Assembly: GCA_023392205.1 (NCBI GenBank)
Contig: JAEVZN010000444.1
Location: forward strand, 1-13,711
Source of the DNA: Pseudomonadota bacterium
Lineage (GTDB): Bacteria; Pseudomonadota; Alphaproteobacteria; Rhizobiales; Xanthobacteraceae
Direction of reading: 5' to 3'
DNA: 13,711 nt
A program made the position numbers and the translations under genes. Each line of letters starts with the position of its first letter. Position 1 is the first letter of the stretch. Positions 6,552-13,711 of the stretch are shown piece by piece. The notes beneath the pieces were generated by a model. The model was not told where the DNA came from and did not search any database. It worked only from the letters and a program-made list of their open reading frames with translations.

Positions 6552-8999
6552 TCAATGGGCATCTTCGATCAGGATTTCGCGCTTGCCGGCATGATTGGCC
6601 TGTCCGACGACACCCTCCTGCTCCATCCGCTCCATCAGCGTGGCCGCCCGATTATAGCCGATTTGCAGCCGCCGCTGGATGTAGCTCGTGGACGCCTTGC
6701 GGTCCCTCAACACGATATCGACCGCCTGCTGATACAGATCCTTCTCCGCACCCATCCCGGTATTGTCGAACACCGCGCCATCCTCGTCCTCGCTCTCGTC
6801 GCGGGTCACGGCTTCGAGATATTGCGGCACGCCCTGCGACTTGAGGTGGCGGACGATCTTTTCCACCTCGTCGTCGGCGACGAATGGTCCGTGCACACGG
6901 CTGATCCGCCCGCCGCCGGCCATGTAGAGCATGTCGCCCTGGCCGAGCAGTTGCTCGGCGCCCTGCTCGCCGAGGATCGTGCGGCTGTCGATCTTCGAGG
7001 TGACCTGGAAGGAAATACGGGTCGGGAAATTCGCCTTGATGGTGCCGGTGATGACGTCCACCGACGGACGCTGGGTGGCGAGCACGACATGGATGCCGGC
7101 CGCACGCGCCATCTGCGCCAGCCGCTGGATCGCTCCCTCGATATCCTTGCCGGCGACCATCATCAGGTCGGCCATTTCGTCGACGATGACCACGAGATAG
7201 GGAAGCTCCTCGAATTCGAGATCCTCCTTCTCGTAGATCGCCTCGCCGGTCTCCTTGTCGTAGCCGGTATGGACGGTGCGGGTCAGCATCTCGCCCTTGG
7301 ATTTTGCTTCGAGAACGCGCGTATTGTAGCCGTCGATGTTACGCACTCCGAGCTTGGACATCTTCTTGTAGCGCTCTTCCATCTCGCGCACCGCCCATTT
7401 CAGCGCGACAACGGCTTTCTTCGGATCGGTCACGACCGGTGTGAGGAGATGCGGGATGCCGTCATAGACCGACAATTCCAGCATCTTCGGATCGATCATG
7501 ATCAGCCGGCATTGATCGGGGCGCAGCTTGTAGAGCAGCGACAGCAGCAGCGTGTTGATGGCCCCCGACTTGCCGGAGCCGGTGGGGCCCGCGATCAGCA
7601 GATGCGGCATGCGCGCCAGATCGACGACGACTGGCTCGCCGCCGATGGTCTTGCCGAGGCAGAGCGGCAGCTTGGCCGGCGTCTTGTCGTATTCGTTGGC
7701 CGCCAGCATCTCGCGGAAATAGACCTTCTCGCGGAATTCGTTCGGCAATTCGATGCCGATGGCGTTGCGTCCGGGCACCACGGCCACGCGCGCCGACACC
7801 GCGCTCATCGAGCGGGCGATATCGTCGGCAAGGCCGATCACGCGCGACGACTTGATGCCGGGCGCCGGTTCGAGTTCGTACAGCGTCACCACCGGACCGG
7901 GGCGCGCATTGATGATGTCGCCCTTGACGCCGAAATCTTCCAGCACGCTTTCCAGGGCTTCGGCGCGTTCCTCGATCTCCTCGGTGGAGAGCGTCGCGCG
8001 GTCGGTGGCTTTCGGTGCGGCGAGCAGGGTGAGCGACGGCAGGACGAAAGCGCCGGATTTCTTGCCCTTTTGCTGCGGCTGCACGCGCGATTTCTTGGCA
8101 CGCGGAGCGGGCGCAACCTCCTCTTCTTCGGCCTCGTAATCGTAGTCCTCGTCCGTCTCGTAATTGTCGTCGCTGTCGCCGTCCTCCTCGTCGATGGCGG
8201 GATCGGCGTGGCGCAGGCGCGGCTCGCCGCGCGCGCTGCCGGCCGGAGCCGGAGCGTAATCGAGATCGTCGTCGCCGAATCTCTTGCGCAGGAACAGCAA
8301 GACACGCGCCTTCAGGCTGAGCAGCATATGCACCAGCATGCCGATGGAAATCGACGCGCGTTCTTCCTCTTCCTCGAAGTCCTCGGCCTCGCGGTGAATG
8401 TCTTCTGCGAGGTCGGTGCGCGGGCCCAGACCGAAGCCTGCCACCAGTGTCAGCGCGCCCAGTGCCGCGATCCCGAAGATGCTCGCCAGCACCATGCGGC
8501 CAGTGGACGAGAAATTGCCGCCCATCAGCATCAGCGGAAACTTCAGCATGGCGTCGCCGGTCACGCCGCCCATGCCAGCGGGCAAGGGCCATCCGCCCGA
8601 GCGCGGCAGACATCCGGCAAAGGCCGAGGCCAGCGCCAGTGCAACCAGCCAATAGGCGGTGCGAATCCAGATCCGCCCGGCCGGACGATGCGTAAGCATT
8701 CGCCAGCCCCATATTGCCAGCGGAAAGACCAGCACGATGGCGGCCAGCCCGAACAGCTGGATCGACAGATCGGCGACAATCGCGCCACTGCGGCCGAGCA
8801 GATTGCGCACCGGCCCGTCGGTGGCATGGCTGAAGCTCGGGTCCATGACCGACCAGGTCGCCAGCGCCAGTGTCAGCAGCAGCGCGAACGCCAGCAATGC
8901 AAGCCCGATCGCTTCGCTGATACGCTTGCGAATCCCAGTACGAAAATCTTCGGACAAGAAGTCCAGGCTGTCGAGACCGCGGTCGATGAGCGCCGGCAT
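6552..8999 (-). CDS. ftsK: DNA translocase FtsK
   Basis: An 815-residue septal DNA pump that clears the chromosome terminus during division and activates XerCD. The N terminus carries four likely membrane helices (about 31-52, 76-98, 112-130, 168-191). A linker of about 140 residues has a very acidic stretch (268-295) followed by basic residues. The motor (about 345-735) has Walker A GPTGSGKS (471-478), Walker B LVVIVDEMAD (602-611) and LATQRPSVDVITG (640-652). The C-terminal gamma winged helix (about 753-815, SYIQRRLQIGYNRAA) would read KOPS sites. Length is close to Caulobacter FtsK and well short of E. coli. The frame is open to 9128, but start ATG 8999 is chosen: it begins MPALIDRG, has GAGG 5 nt upstream, and does not overlap the aminotransferase. 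That SD overlaps the aminotransferase stop, so translation is probably coupled. Confidence 0.97.
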   Translation of the reverse strand: MPALIDRGLDSLDFLSEDFRTGIRKRISEAIGLALLAFALLLTLALATWSVMDPSFSHATDGPVRNLLGRSGAIVADLSIQLFGLAAIVLVFPLAIWGWRMLTHRPAGRIWIRTAYWLVALALASAFAGCLPRSGGWPLPAGMGGVTGDAMLKFPLMLMGGNFSSTGRMVLASIFGIAALGALTLVAGFGLGPRTDLAEDIHREAEDFEEEEERASISIGMLVHMLLSLKARVLLFLRKRFGDDDLDYAPAPAGSARGEPRLRHADPAIDEEDGDSDDNYETDEDYDYEAEEEEVAPAPRAKKSRVQPQQKGKKSGAFVLPSLTLLAAPKATDRATLSTEEIEERAEALESVLEDFGVKGDIINARPGPVVTLYELEPAPGIKSSRVIGLADDIARSMSAVSARVAVVPGRNAIGIELPNEFREKVYFREMLAANEYDKTPAKLPLCLGKTIGGEPVVVDLARMPHLLIAGPTGSGKSGAINTLLLSLLYKLRPDQCRLIMIDPKMLELSVYDGIPHLLTPVVTDPKKAVVALKWAVREMEERYKKMSKLGVRNIDGYNTRVLEAKSKGEMLTRTVHTGYDKETGEAIYEKEDLEFEELPYLVVIVDEMADLMMVAGKDIEGAIQRLAQMARAAGIHVVLATQRPSVDVITGTIKANFPTRISFQVTSKIDSRTILGEQGAEQLLGQGDMLYMAGGGRISRVHGPFVADDEVEKIVRHLKSQGVPQYLEAVTRDESEDEDGAVFDNTGMGAEKDLYQQAVDIVLRDRKASTSYIQRRLQIGYNRAATLMERMEQEGVVGQANHAGKREILIEDAH

Positions 9000-9006
9000 C
9001 GTCACC

Positions 9007-10218
9007 TCACCCGAGCACATTGACGAGGCGATGCAGCGCATCGGCGGTGGTCGCATTGTCATGCACCATCGCGACGCGGATATAATCGCGTCCCGGATTG
9101 CTGCCGTCCGGCATGGTGAAGGCTGCAAACTCGCCCGGCAGAACGCGCAAGCCTGCCTCCTGCCACAGCCTTTGCGTTACCGTCACGCTGCCGCCCTGCG
9201 CCGATACATCAAGCCAGAGAAAGAAGCCGCCGGCCGGCCGGCGATAGCCGTAACGTCCGCCGACGATCTGATCGGCAAGGTCGAATTTCTGCGCATAGGC
9301 CTGGCGATTGGCGATCACATGCGCCTCGTCATCGAGCGCTGCGGCCGCCACGGCCTGCGCAGGGATCGGGACCTGCGGGGATGTGTTGTTGCGGTATTCG
9401 AGAAAGCGGGCGAGGAATTCACGATCGCCGGCCACAAAGCCGACCCGCAGGCCCGGCAGATTCGAGCGCTTGGACAGCGAGTTGAACACAAGCGCATTGG
9501 CGTAATCGGGTCCGGCAACCTCAAGCAGGCCTGCCGGCTTCTCGCCGAAATAGATTTCCGAATAGCATTCGTCGGAGAACACGACGAAGTCGTGCTTGCG
9601 GGCGAGACCGATCAACTTCTCCAGATAGCCGCGGCTTGCCACCGACCCTTGCGGATTGGCGGGCGAAGCCACGTATACGGCGATGGTGCGCGCCAGCGTC
9701 TGCGGATCCACGGCGCCAAAATCGGGAAGAAATCCCGTCTCTGCCGTCGCCGGGAGATAGATCGTTTCGCATTGCGAGGCAGAAGCGCCGGCCGAATAGG
9801 CACCGTAGCAGGGATTGGGCACAAGAATGGCCGGCCGTCCCATCTGAGGCGTTGCGTTGCGGGCAGCGGCGAGTGCGGCGAGAAACAGCCCCTCGCGAGT
9901 GCCGTTCAGCACCAGCACTTCGCTCTCCGGATCGAGCGGGCGCGGCAACGCGAACCGGCGCGACAGCCAGTCGGTGACGGACTGACGAAAGCGCGGGATG
10001 CCCTTGTTGGCCGGATATTTCCCGAATTCGGCGATGTGCTGCGCCAGCACCGGCCCGGTGAAATCCGGCACCGGATGCTGCGGCTCTCCTACCGCGCAAT
10101 TGATGGGAGGCTGTCCCGGCTCGACCGGCGCCAGCAGATCGTTCAGGCGCGCAAAAGCCGAGCGCGTCTCGTCCTTGCGCGCGGACGACGGAGGCGACCA
10201 GCGTTCGGCAGCATTCAT
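9007..10218 (-). CDS. dapC: Class I/II PLP aminotransferase, probable N-succinyldiaminopimelate aminotransferase (DapC-like)
   Basis: A fold-type I aminotransferase of about 403 residues. Family marks are GEP-x-HP-x-P near 44-51, a pattern recalled from DapC proteins; SPANPQG (N188 contacts PLP); SDECYSEIYF (D216, Y219); NSLSKRSNLPGLRVGF, with K250 forming the PLP Schiff base; and IRVAM, with R381 binding the substrate carboxylate. DapC would make N-succinyl-diaminopimelate for lysine and peptidoglycan. Substrate cannot be proved from sequence, and other class I transaminations are possible. The gene is upstream of ftsK, 7 bp away, in a likely operon. The frame also allows ATG 10224 and GTG 10227. 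No Shine-Dalgarno is seen; instead a perfect 10-bp inverted repeat ends about 18 nt before this start. Confidence 0.85.
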   Translation of the reverse strand: MNAAERWSPPSSARKDETRSAFARLNDLLAPVEPGQPPINCAVGEPQHPVPDFTGPVLAQHIAEFGKYPANKGIPRFRQSVTDWLSRRFALPRPLDPESEVLVLNGTREGLFLAALAAARNATPQMGRPAILVPNPCYGAYSAGASASQCETIYLPATAETGFLPDFGAVDPQTLARTIAVYVASPANPQGSVASRGYLEKLIGLARKHDFVVFSDECYSEIYFGEKPAGLLEVAGPDYANALVFNSLSKRSNLPGLRVGFVAGDREFLARFLEYRNNTSPQVPIPAQAVAAAALDDEAHVIANRQAYAQKFDLADQIVGGRYGYRRPAGGFFLWLDVSAQGGSVTVTQRLWQEAGLRVLPGEFAAFTMPDGSNPGRDYIRVAMVHDNATTADALHRLVNVLG

Positions 10219-10236
10219 GAACATCACACGCGCATT

Positions 10237-10263
10237 TCGGCCGGAAGTGTCAATTCCGGCCGA
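10237..10263. promoter_or_regulatory. Perfect 10-bp inverted repeat upstream of the aminotransferase-ftsK operon
   Basis: TCGGCCGGAA (10237-10246), spacer GTGTCAA and TTCCGGCCGA (10254-10263) are exact inverted arms. The element sits 10-20 nt upstream of the possible start codons and about 15 bp from the CtrA-type site. It could be an operator for a dimeric regulator or a strong mRNA hairpin at the place where a ribosome binding site would be expected. Read on the minus strand the spacer is TTGACAC, which contains a -35-like hexamer, but no -10 fits before the start codon. Confidence 0.7.
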
Positions 10264-10277
10264 GCCTAGGACGCTGA

Positions 10278-10296
10278 GGTTAAGGTGCGATTAACC
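10278..10296 (-). promoter_or_regulatory. CtrA-type binding site (TTAA-N7-TTAA)
   Basis: GGTTAA, a 7-nt spacer (GGTGCGA) and TTAACC match the full CtrA consensus TTAA-N7-TTAA exactly and are symmetric, so the site reads on both strands. Its centre is about 65-70 bp upstream of the aminotransferase start. CtrA is the essential cell-cycle regulator of many alphaproteobacteria. Control of this operon by CtrA is inferred. Confidence 0.6.
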
Positions 10297-10361
10297 ATCG
10301 GTGTCCGGTCTCGCCATTGCGGCAGGCCCGGCGGCACATTGCAGTGCAGGCACTTACGCCC

Positions 10362-10401
10362 TCACAAAAGAAAGAGACCCCGGTCTTACGACCGGGGCCT
10401 C
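10362..10401 (-). terminator. Intrinsic terminator of glnK-amtB
   Basis: A 12-bp stem with one mismatch (10374-10385 with 10390-10401; core CCCCGGTC/GACCGGGG), loop TTAC, is followed on the minus strand by TTTCTTTTG. It lies 60 bp past the amtB stop. This is the clearest Rho-independent terminator in the window. Confidence 0.85.
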
Positions 10402-10411
10402 CATTCGGCGA

Positions 10412-10435
10412 GGGGCGGTGCCGGGTATACGCCCC
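10412..10435. other. Second hairpin downstream of amtB
   Basis: GGGGCG (10412-10417) pairs with CGCCCC (10430-10435) across a 12-nt loop, between the amtB stop and the main terminator. A further CCGC/GCGG pair lies at about 10437-10452. These may protect the 3' end of the mRNA. Confidence 0.35.
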
Positions 10436-10460
10436 GCCGCACGACTCTGCGGCGAACCGG

Positions 10461-11753
10461 TTACTGGACCGATTCTCCGTGCATGGCGACGTCGAGACCT
10501 TCTTCCTCTTCCGCTGCGGTGGGCCGCAGGCCGATCATGATCTTGATCACGTAGAGGATGATCGCGCTGACCACTGCCGTGTAGATGATGGTGACGATCA
10601 CACCATAGGCCTGGAGCGTAAGGCTTGCGTCCTTGCCCAATTCGTTGATGGCCACGCTTGCAAACACGCCGGTCAGGAGGGCGCCGATGATGCCGCCGAC
10701 CGCATGGACGCCGAACACGTCCAGCGAGTCGTCATAGCCCAGCGCCTTCTTGAGATGAACGGCGGCGAAGTAGCAGCCGATACCCGACACGATGCCGATC
10801 ACCAGCGCGCCGGACGGAGCCACGAAGCCCGCCGCCGGCGTGATGGCGACGAGGCCGCCGACCGCCCCGGACAGGATGCCAAGCAGGCTCGGCTTCTTGA
10901 TGACCATCCATTCGCAGAACATCCAGGCCAGAGCCGCACCGGCGGTGGCGACCTGGGTGTTCAGCATGGCGACGCCGGCAAGCGAATTGGCGGCGACGGC
11001 CGAGCCGGCATTGAAGCCGAACCAGCCGACCCACAGCAGCGAGGCGCCGATCATGGTCAGCACGAGGTTATGCGGCGCCATGTTGACGGTGCCGTAGCCC
11101 TTGCGCGGACCGACGATGATCGCGGCGACAAGGCCTGCGATACCGGCATTGATGTGCACCACGGTGCCGCCGGCAAAGTCGAGCACGCCCGCACCGCCGA
11201 GGAAGCCGCCGCCCCAGACCCAATGCGCGATCGGTGCATAGACCAGGATCATCCACAGCAGCATGAACCACAGCATGGCGGAGAATTTCATGCGCTCCGC
11301 GAAGGCACCTGTGATCAGCGCCGGTGTGATGATCGCGAAGGTCATCTGGAACATGATGAAGACCCATTCCGGGATCGTCCCGGCCAGGTCGTTGACAGTG
11401 TCGTTGGTGACGCCGGCCAGCATGACCTTGGAGAAACCGCCGACATAGGCATTGAGGCCGCCGCCATCGGTGAAGGCGAGCGAATATCCGACCACCATCC
11501 ATACGATGGAGGCCATGCAGCAGATCGCGAAGCTCTGCATCACGGTGGAGAGCACGTTCTTCTTGCGGACCATGCCGCCATAGAACAGCGCCAGACCCGG
11601 GATCGTCATCATCAGCACGATGGCGGTCGCGGTCAGCATCCAGGCGGTATCGCCGGTATCCAGTTTAGGGGCGTCCTGCGCCAAAGCCGGCGCGGACATG
11701 AGGGCGAGCGCGGCGGAAGCCAGCCCGGCCCGATACGGAAACTTGAACGACAT
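10461..11753 (-). CDS. amtB: Ammonium transporter AmtB
   Basis: A 430-residue Amt/Mep/Rh-family inner-membrane protein for ammonium uptake. Residues 1-26 form a signal peptide (APALAQ), as expected for bacterial Amt. About 11 membrane helices follow. Conserved marks are FYGGMVRKKNVL (57-68), the ITGAFAERMKF block (147-157), D192 in LDFAGGTVVHIN, and the twin pore histidines H200 and H350, which match E. coli H168 and H318. A short acidic cytosolic tail (TAAEEEEGLDVAMHGE) ends the protein. Start ATG 11753 has AGGAG 8 nt upstream. It follows glnK by 32 bp in the classic glnK-amtB order, so GlnK is expected to plug the pore when nitrogen is plentiful. An intrinsic terminator follows. Confidence 0.97.
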   Translation of the reverse strand: MSFKFPYRAGLASAALALMSAPALAQDAPKLDTGDTAWMLTATAIVLMMTIPGLALFYGGMVRKKNVLSTVMQSFAICCMASIVWMVVGYSLAFTDGGGLNAYVGGFSKVMLAGVTNDTVNDLAGTIPEWVFIMFQMTFAIITPALITGAFAERMKFSAMLWFMLLWMILVYAPIAHWVWGGGFLGGAGVLDFAGGTVVHINAGIAGLVAAIIVGPRKGYGTVNMAPHNLVLTMIGASLLWVGWFGFNAGSAVAANSLAGVAMLNTQVATAGAALAWMFCEWMVIKKPSLLGILSGAVGGLVAITPAAGFVAPSGALVIGIVSGIGCYFAAVHLKKALGYDDSLDVFGVHAVGGIIGALLTGVFASVAINELGKDASLTLQAYGVIVTIIYTAVVSAIILYVIKIMIGLRPTAAEEEEGLDVAMHGESVQ

Positions 11754-11785
11754 AATCTTTGCTCCTGTCCGATTATTCGGGTCGG

Positions 11786-12217
<432 letters not shown>

Positions 12218-12233
12218 TTCCGCGAATAGGGAA

Positions 12234-12248
12234 TCAAACTGCGTGCCA
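12234..12248 (-). promoter_or_regulatory. Sigma-54 (RpoN) -24/-12 promoter for glnK-amtB
   Basis: The minus strand reads TGGCACG-CAGT-TTGA, matching the RpoN consensus TGGCACG-N4-TTGC with exact spacing and a single mismatch (A for C at -12). The transcript would begin near 12222, giving a leader of about 100 nt. Sigma-54 promoters with NtrC are the known control of glnK-amtB in many proteobacteria. Confidence 0.75.
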
Positions 12249-12293
12249 CTTCGCCGCACAAAGCCTAACAGGCTGAATCAAATGGCGATTCGT

Positions 12294-12340
12294 ATTGAGC
12301 GCGGGCACCTTTGGTTGCCCGGAACGGGGTCGCGCTCAAT
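12294..12340. promoter_or_regulatory. Nested inverted repeat, candidate NtrC enhancer
   Basis: Outer arms ATTGAGCGCG (12294-12303) and CGCGCTCAAT (12331-12340) are perfect 10-bp inverted repeats. Inside lies GGGCACCTTTGGTTGCCC (12303-12320), a dyad resembling the GCAC-N-GTGC type of NtrC site, centred about 90 bp upstream of the predicted start. It may be an activator enhancer or a structured RNA from the upstream P-II transcript. Confidence 0.4.
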
Positions 12341-12406
12341 CGCAGGTCACAATTGCCCAGTTTTTAAGCAAGAGCCGAACTGGCCCGGAATGGCCTGATC
12401 GAAGGC

Positions 12407-12426
12407 TGTGCACGAGGGCTCGCACA
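12407..12426. other. Hairpin-forming inverted repeat
   Basis: TGTG-(CA)-CGAG, loop GG and CTCGCACA form an 8-bp stem with a 2-nt bulge. It lies about 70 bp past the stop of the minus-strand P-II gene. There is no T-tract. Confidence 0.3.
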
Positions 12427-12445
12427 GGCGCAAATTCGCTCCCGA

Positions 12446-12461
12446 TCGCTCGCACGAGCGA
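12446..12461. other. Perfect 7-bp palindrome after the second P-II gene
   Basis: TCGCTCG-CA-CGAGCGA is a perfect inverted repeat 37 bp past the P-II stop. It could be a termination or mRNA-stabilising hairpin, though no T-run follows on the minus strand. Confidence 0.35.
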
Positions 12462-12497
12462 CGTCACGCGAACGAGACAGTCGAGAAGAAGGCGAAC

Positions 12498-12836
12498 CTA
12501 AAGGGCGTCCGAATCGGTCTCGCCGGTGCGAATGCGCACCGCCCGCTCCAGCGGAATGGCGAAGATCTTGCCGTCACCGATCTGCCCGGTCCGGGCGGCG
12601 GTGGTGACGGCGTCCATCACCTTGGCCGCCTGATCCGATGGCACGGCGATTTCCAGCCGCATTTTGGGCAGGAAGCTCACGGCATATTCGGCGCCACGAT
12701 ACATCTCGGTATGCCCCTTCTGGCGTCCATAACCTTTCACTTCGGTGACGGTCATACCGTGTACGCCGATGGCGGTCAGGGCATCGCGGACGGCGTCCAG
12801 CTTGAACGGTTTGATGATGGCGACGACGAGTTGCAT
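12498..12836 (-). CDS. Second P-II nitrogen regulatory protein (GlnK/GlnB-like), without its own amtB
   Basis: A 112-residue P-II protein with T-loop [19 protein letters not shown], including uridylylation site Y51, B-loop [10 protein letters not shown] and C-loop RIRTGE, so all ligand and modification sites seen in the neighbouring GlnK are kept. Differences cluster at 59-82 (KMRLEIAVPSDQAAKVMDAVTTAAR) and near the C terminus. Start ATG 12836 (MQLVVAIIKPFKL) gives the standard length; an upstream GTG at 12854 would add six residues, and neither has a clear Shine-Dalgarno. No amtB follows; the next gene downstream is glnK, beyond the palindrome-rich gap. It looks like a tandem paralogue of glnK. 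It could be named glnK2 or glnB, and sequence alone does not decide. Confidence 0.95.
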   Translation of the reverse strand: MQLVVAIIKPFKLDAVRDALTAIGVHGMTVTEVKGYGRQKGHTEMYRGAEYAVSFLPKMRLEIAVPSDQAAKVMDAVTTAARTGQIGDGKIFAIPLERAVRIRTGETDSDAL

Positions 12837-12901
12837 GGGACAGTCCAGGCTCACGAGTGAGACACCGCAATCTAGCGCGGCACGGCGTCCAGTTTAAGCG
12901 C

Positions 12902-12929
12902 AAAAAATATCCGGTCGGGCAGGCCCGGC
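12902..12929 (-). terminator. Possible intrinsic terminator of tesB
   Basis: On the minus strand a short stem CGGG-CCTG-CCCG (12927-12916, extendable by two pairs including a wobble) is followed by ACCGGATATTTTTTG. The six-T run is convincing but the stem is short and the T-run begins several bases after it. It lies 15 bp past the tesB stop. Confidence 0.4.
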
Positions 12930-12943
12930 GGCTTGCTGCGGCA

Positions 12944-13711
12944 TCAGGGCCGCTGCCGCAGGCGTACAAGACCCTCCTGCGCCACCGAGGCGATCAGCGT
13001 GCCGTCCTGGCGGAAGATCAATCCGCGCGACAGGCCGCGCGAGCCATGCAGGTTCGGCGAATCCTGCGTATAGAGCAGCCATTCGTCCATGCGAAAGGGC
13101 CGGTGCAGCCACAAGGCGTGGTCGAGGCTCGCGCCCATGAAGTCCTTTTCGAACAGGCTGCGGCCGAGCGGCACCAGCGCCGAGTCGAGCAGTGTCAGGT
13201 CGGAGGCATAGGCCAGCGCGCATTGATGGATGGCGGGATCGTCAGGCAGCCGCGCGAAGGTCTTGAACCAGACATTGAAGCGTTCGCCTTTCGGCTTCTC
13301 GCCGCGGTAATGCGCAAACTCCACCGGTCGCAGGTCGATGGGACGCTCGCGCTCATAATAGCGCTGCACATTCTCCGGCAGGGTCGGCAGAATCTCGCGC
13401 CGCGCCTCCGTCTCGTCGGGCAGGTCGTCCGGCGGCGGCACGTCCGGCATCTGCGCCTGGTTGTCGAGTCCTGACTCATTATTGTGGAACGACGCCATCA
13501 TGGTGAAGATCGGCCGTCCGTGCTGGATCGCCTTGATGCTGCGGGTGGTGAAACTGCGGCCGTCGCGGGTGCGTTCCACCTCGTAGACGATCGGCACTTT
13601 GGGGTCGCCCGGCAGCACGAAATAGGCATGCAGCGAATGCACGGCGATCCGCTGCACCGTGCGGCAGGCGGCCGCCAGCGCCTGTCCGATCACCTGACCG
13701 CCGAACACCCG
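12944..13711 (-). CDS. tesB: Acyl-CoA thioesterase II (TesB), 5' end cut by window edge
   Basis: A double-hotdog thioesterase that hydrolyses acyl-CoA to free fatty acid and CoA. The visible 255 residues start at RVFGGQVIGQALAAA, which in TesB proteins lies about 30 residues from the N terminus, so the true start is beyond base 13711; the GTG at 13708 is internal. Family marks are SLHAYFVLPGD and VERTRDGRSFTTRS in the first hotdog, then MGASLDHALWLHRPF (catalytic Asp), DEWLLYTQDSPNLHGSRG and LIASVAQEGLVR (catalytic Gln) in the second. The residue equivalent to E. coli Thr228 falls in the SPNLHG segment and should be checked by alignment. The gene ends 107 bp upstream of the second P-II start, and a weak terminator lies in that gap. 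Confidence 0.93.
   Translation of the reverse strand, partial: RVFGGQVIGQALAAACRTVQRIAVHSLHAYFVLPGDPKVPIVYEVERTRDGRSFTTRSIKAIQHGRPIFTMMASFHNNESGLDNQAQMPDVPPPDDLPDETEARREILPTLPENVQRYYERERPIDLRPVEFAHYRGEKPKGERFNVWFKTFARLPDDPAIHQCALAYASDLTLLDSALVPLGRSLFEKDFMGASLDHALWLHRPFRMDEWLLYTQDSPNLHGSRGLSRGLIFRQDGTLIASVAQEGLVRLRQRP

Noticed and set aside
6510..9023. Very long plus-strand open frame (837 codons) opposite ftsK
   Set aside because: It is antisense to a fully conserved FtsK and has no recognisable domain. Its His/Arg/Gln-rich make-up is typical of frames opposite GC-rich genes.
9000..9128. 43-residue N-terminal extension of FtsK
   Set aside because: It would overlap the end of the aminotransferase gene and starts with Cys/Met/Pro-rich, non-membrane sequence. 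ATG 8999 has a good Shine-Dalgarno.
12867..12914. Possible sigma-54 site upstream of the second P-II gene (TTTTTTGC with a GG upstream)
   Set aside because: GG-to-GC spacing is one base too short, and the -24 region lacks TGGCA. Sigma-54 spacing is strict.
13706..13708. GTG as the tesB start
   Set aside because: The frame stays open to the window edge and the GTG lies inside the conserved RVFGGQ block, which is internal in TesB proteins.

Overview
The window reads as ordinary chromosomal core sequence of a GC-rich alphaproteobacterium, most likely Hyphomicrobiales near Bradyrhizobium/Rhodopseudomonas. This is an inference from the proteins (a CenR/OtpR-like response regulator paired with a small cyclic-nucleotide-binding protein, an FtsK of about 815 residues, two P-II proteins with AmtB) and from a CtrA-type TTAA-N7-TTAA site. 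No phage, transposon, CRISPR array or RNA gene was seen, and no wholly new system is evident. The most interesting material lies in the intergenic regions.

Layout. At the left edge are the first 12 codons of a minus-strand leucyl-tRNA synthetase gene (leuS). It is divergent from yggS (PLP homeostasis, plus strand). yggS runs tail-to-tail, 3 bp apart, into a minus-strand HerA/FtsK-type ATPase. Next come an exact 2 x 25-bp tandem repeat and a minus-strand L,D-transpeptidase. Divergent from that is a plus-strand pair: an OmpR-type regulator (cenR-like) and a stand-alone cNMP-binding protein. Convergent on this pair is exonuclease III (xth), whose 3' end lies in a 15-bp tandem repeat. Then, all on the minus strand, follow lolA, ftsK and a DapC-like aminotransferase. 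The aminotransferase and ftsK are 7 bp apart and read as an operon.

The right-hand third is a nitrogen-control block on the minus strand: a partial acyl-CoA thioesterase II gene (tesB), a solo P-II gene, a palindrome-rich gap of about 370 bp with a good sigma-54 promoter, then glnK and amtB ending at a clear intrinsic terminator.

How the genes fit together. Several genes serve the envelope and division: a peptidoglycan-type transpeptidase, an envelope regulator, lipoprotein transport, chromosome translocation at the septum, and probable diaminopimelate synthesis. The glnK-amtB pair is the usual ammonium-sensing and uptake unit, and the sigma-54 site implies induction under nitrogen limitation. 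The gap before the aminotransferase-ftsK operon carries both a CtrA-type site and a perfect 10-bp inverted repeat, suggesting cell-cycle-linked expression of the operon.
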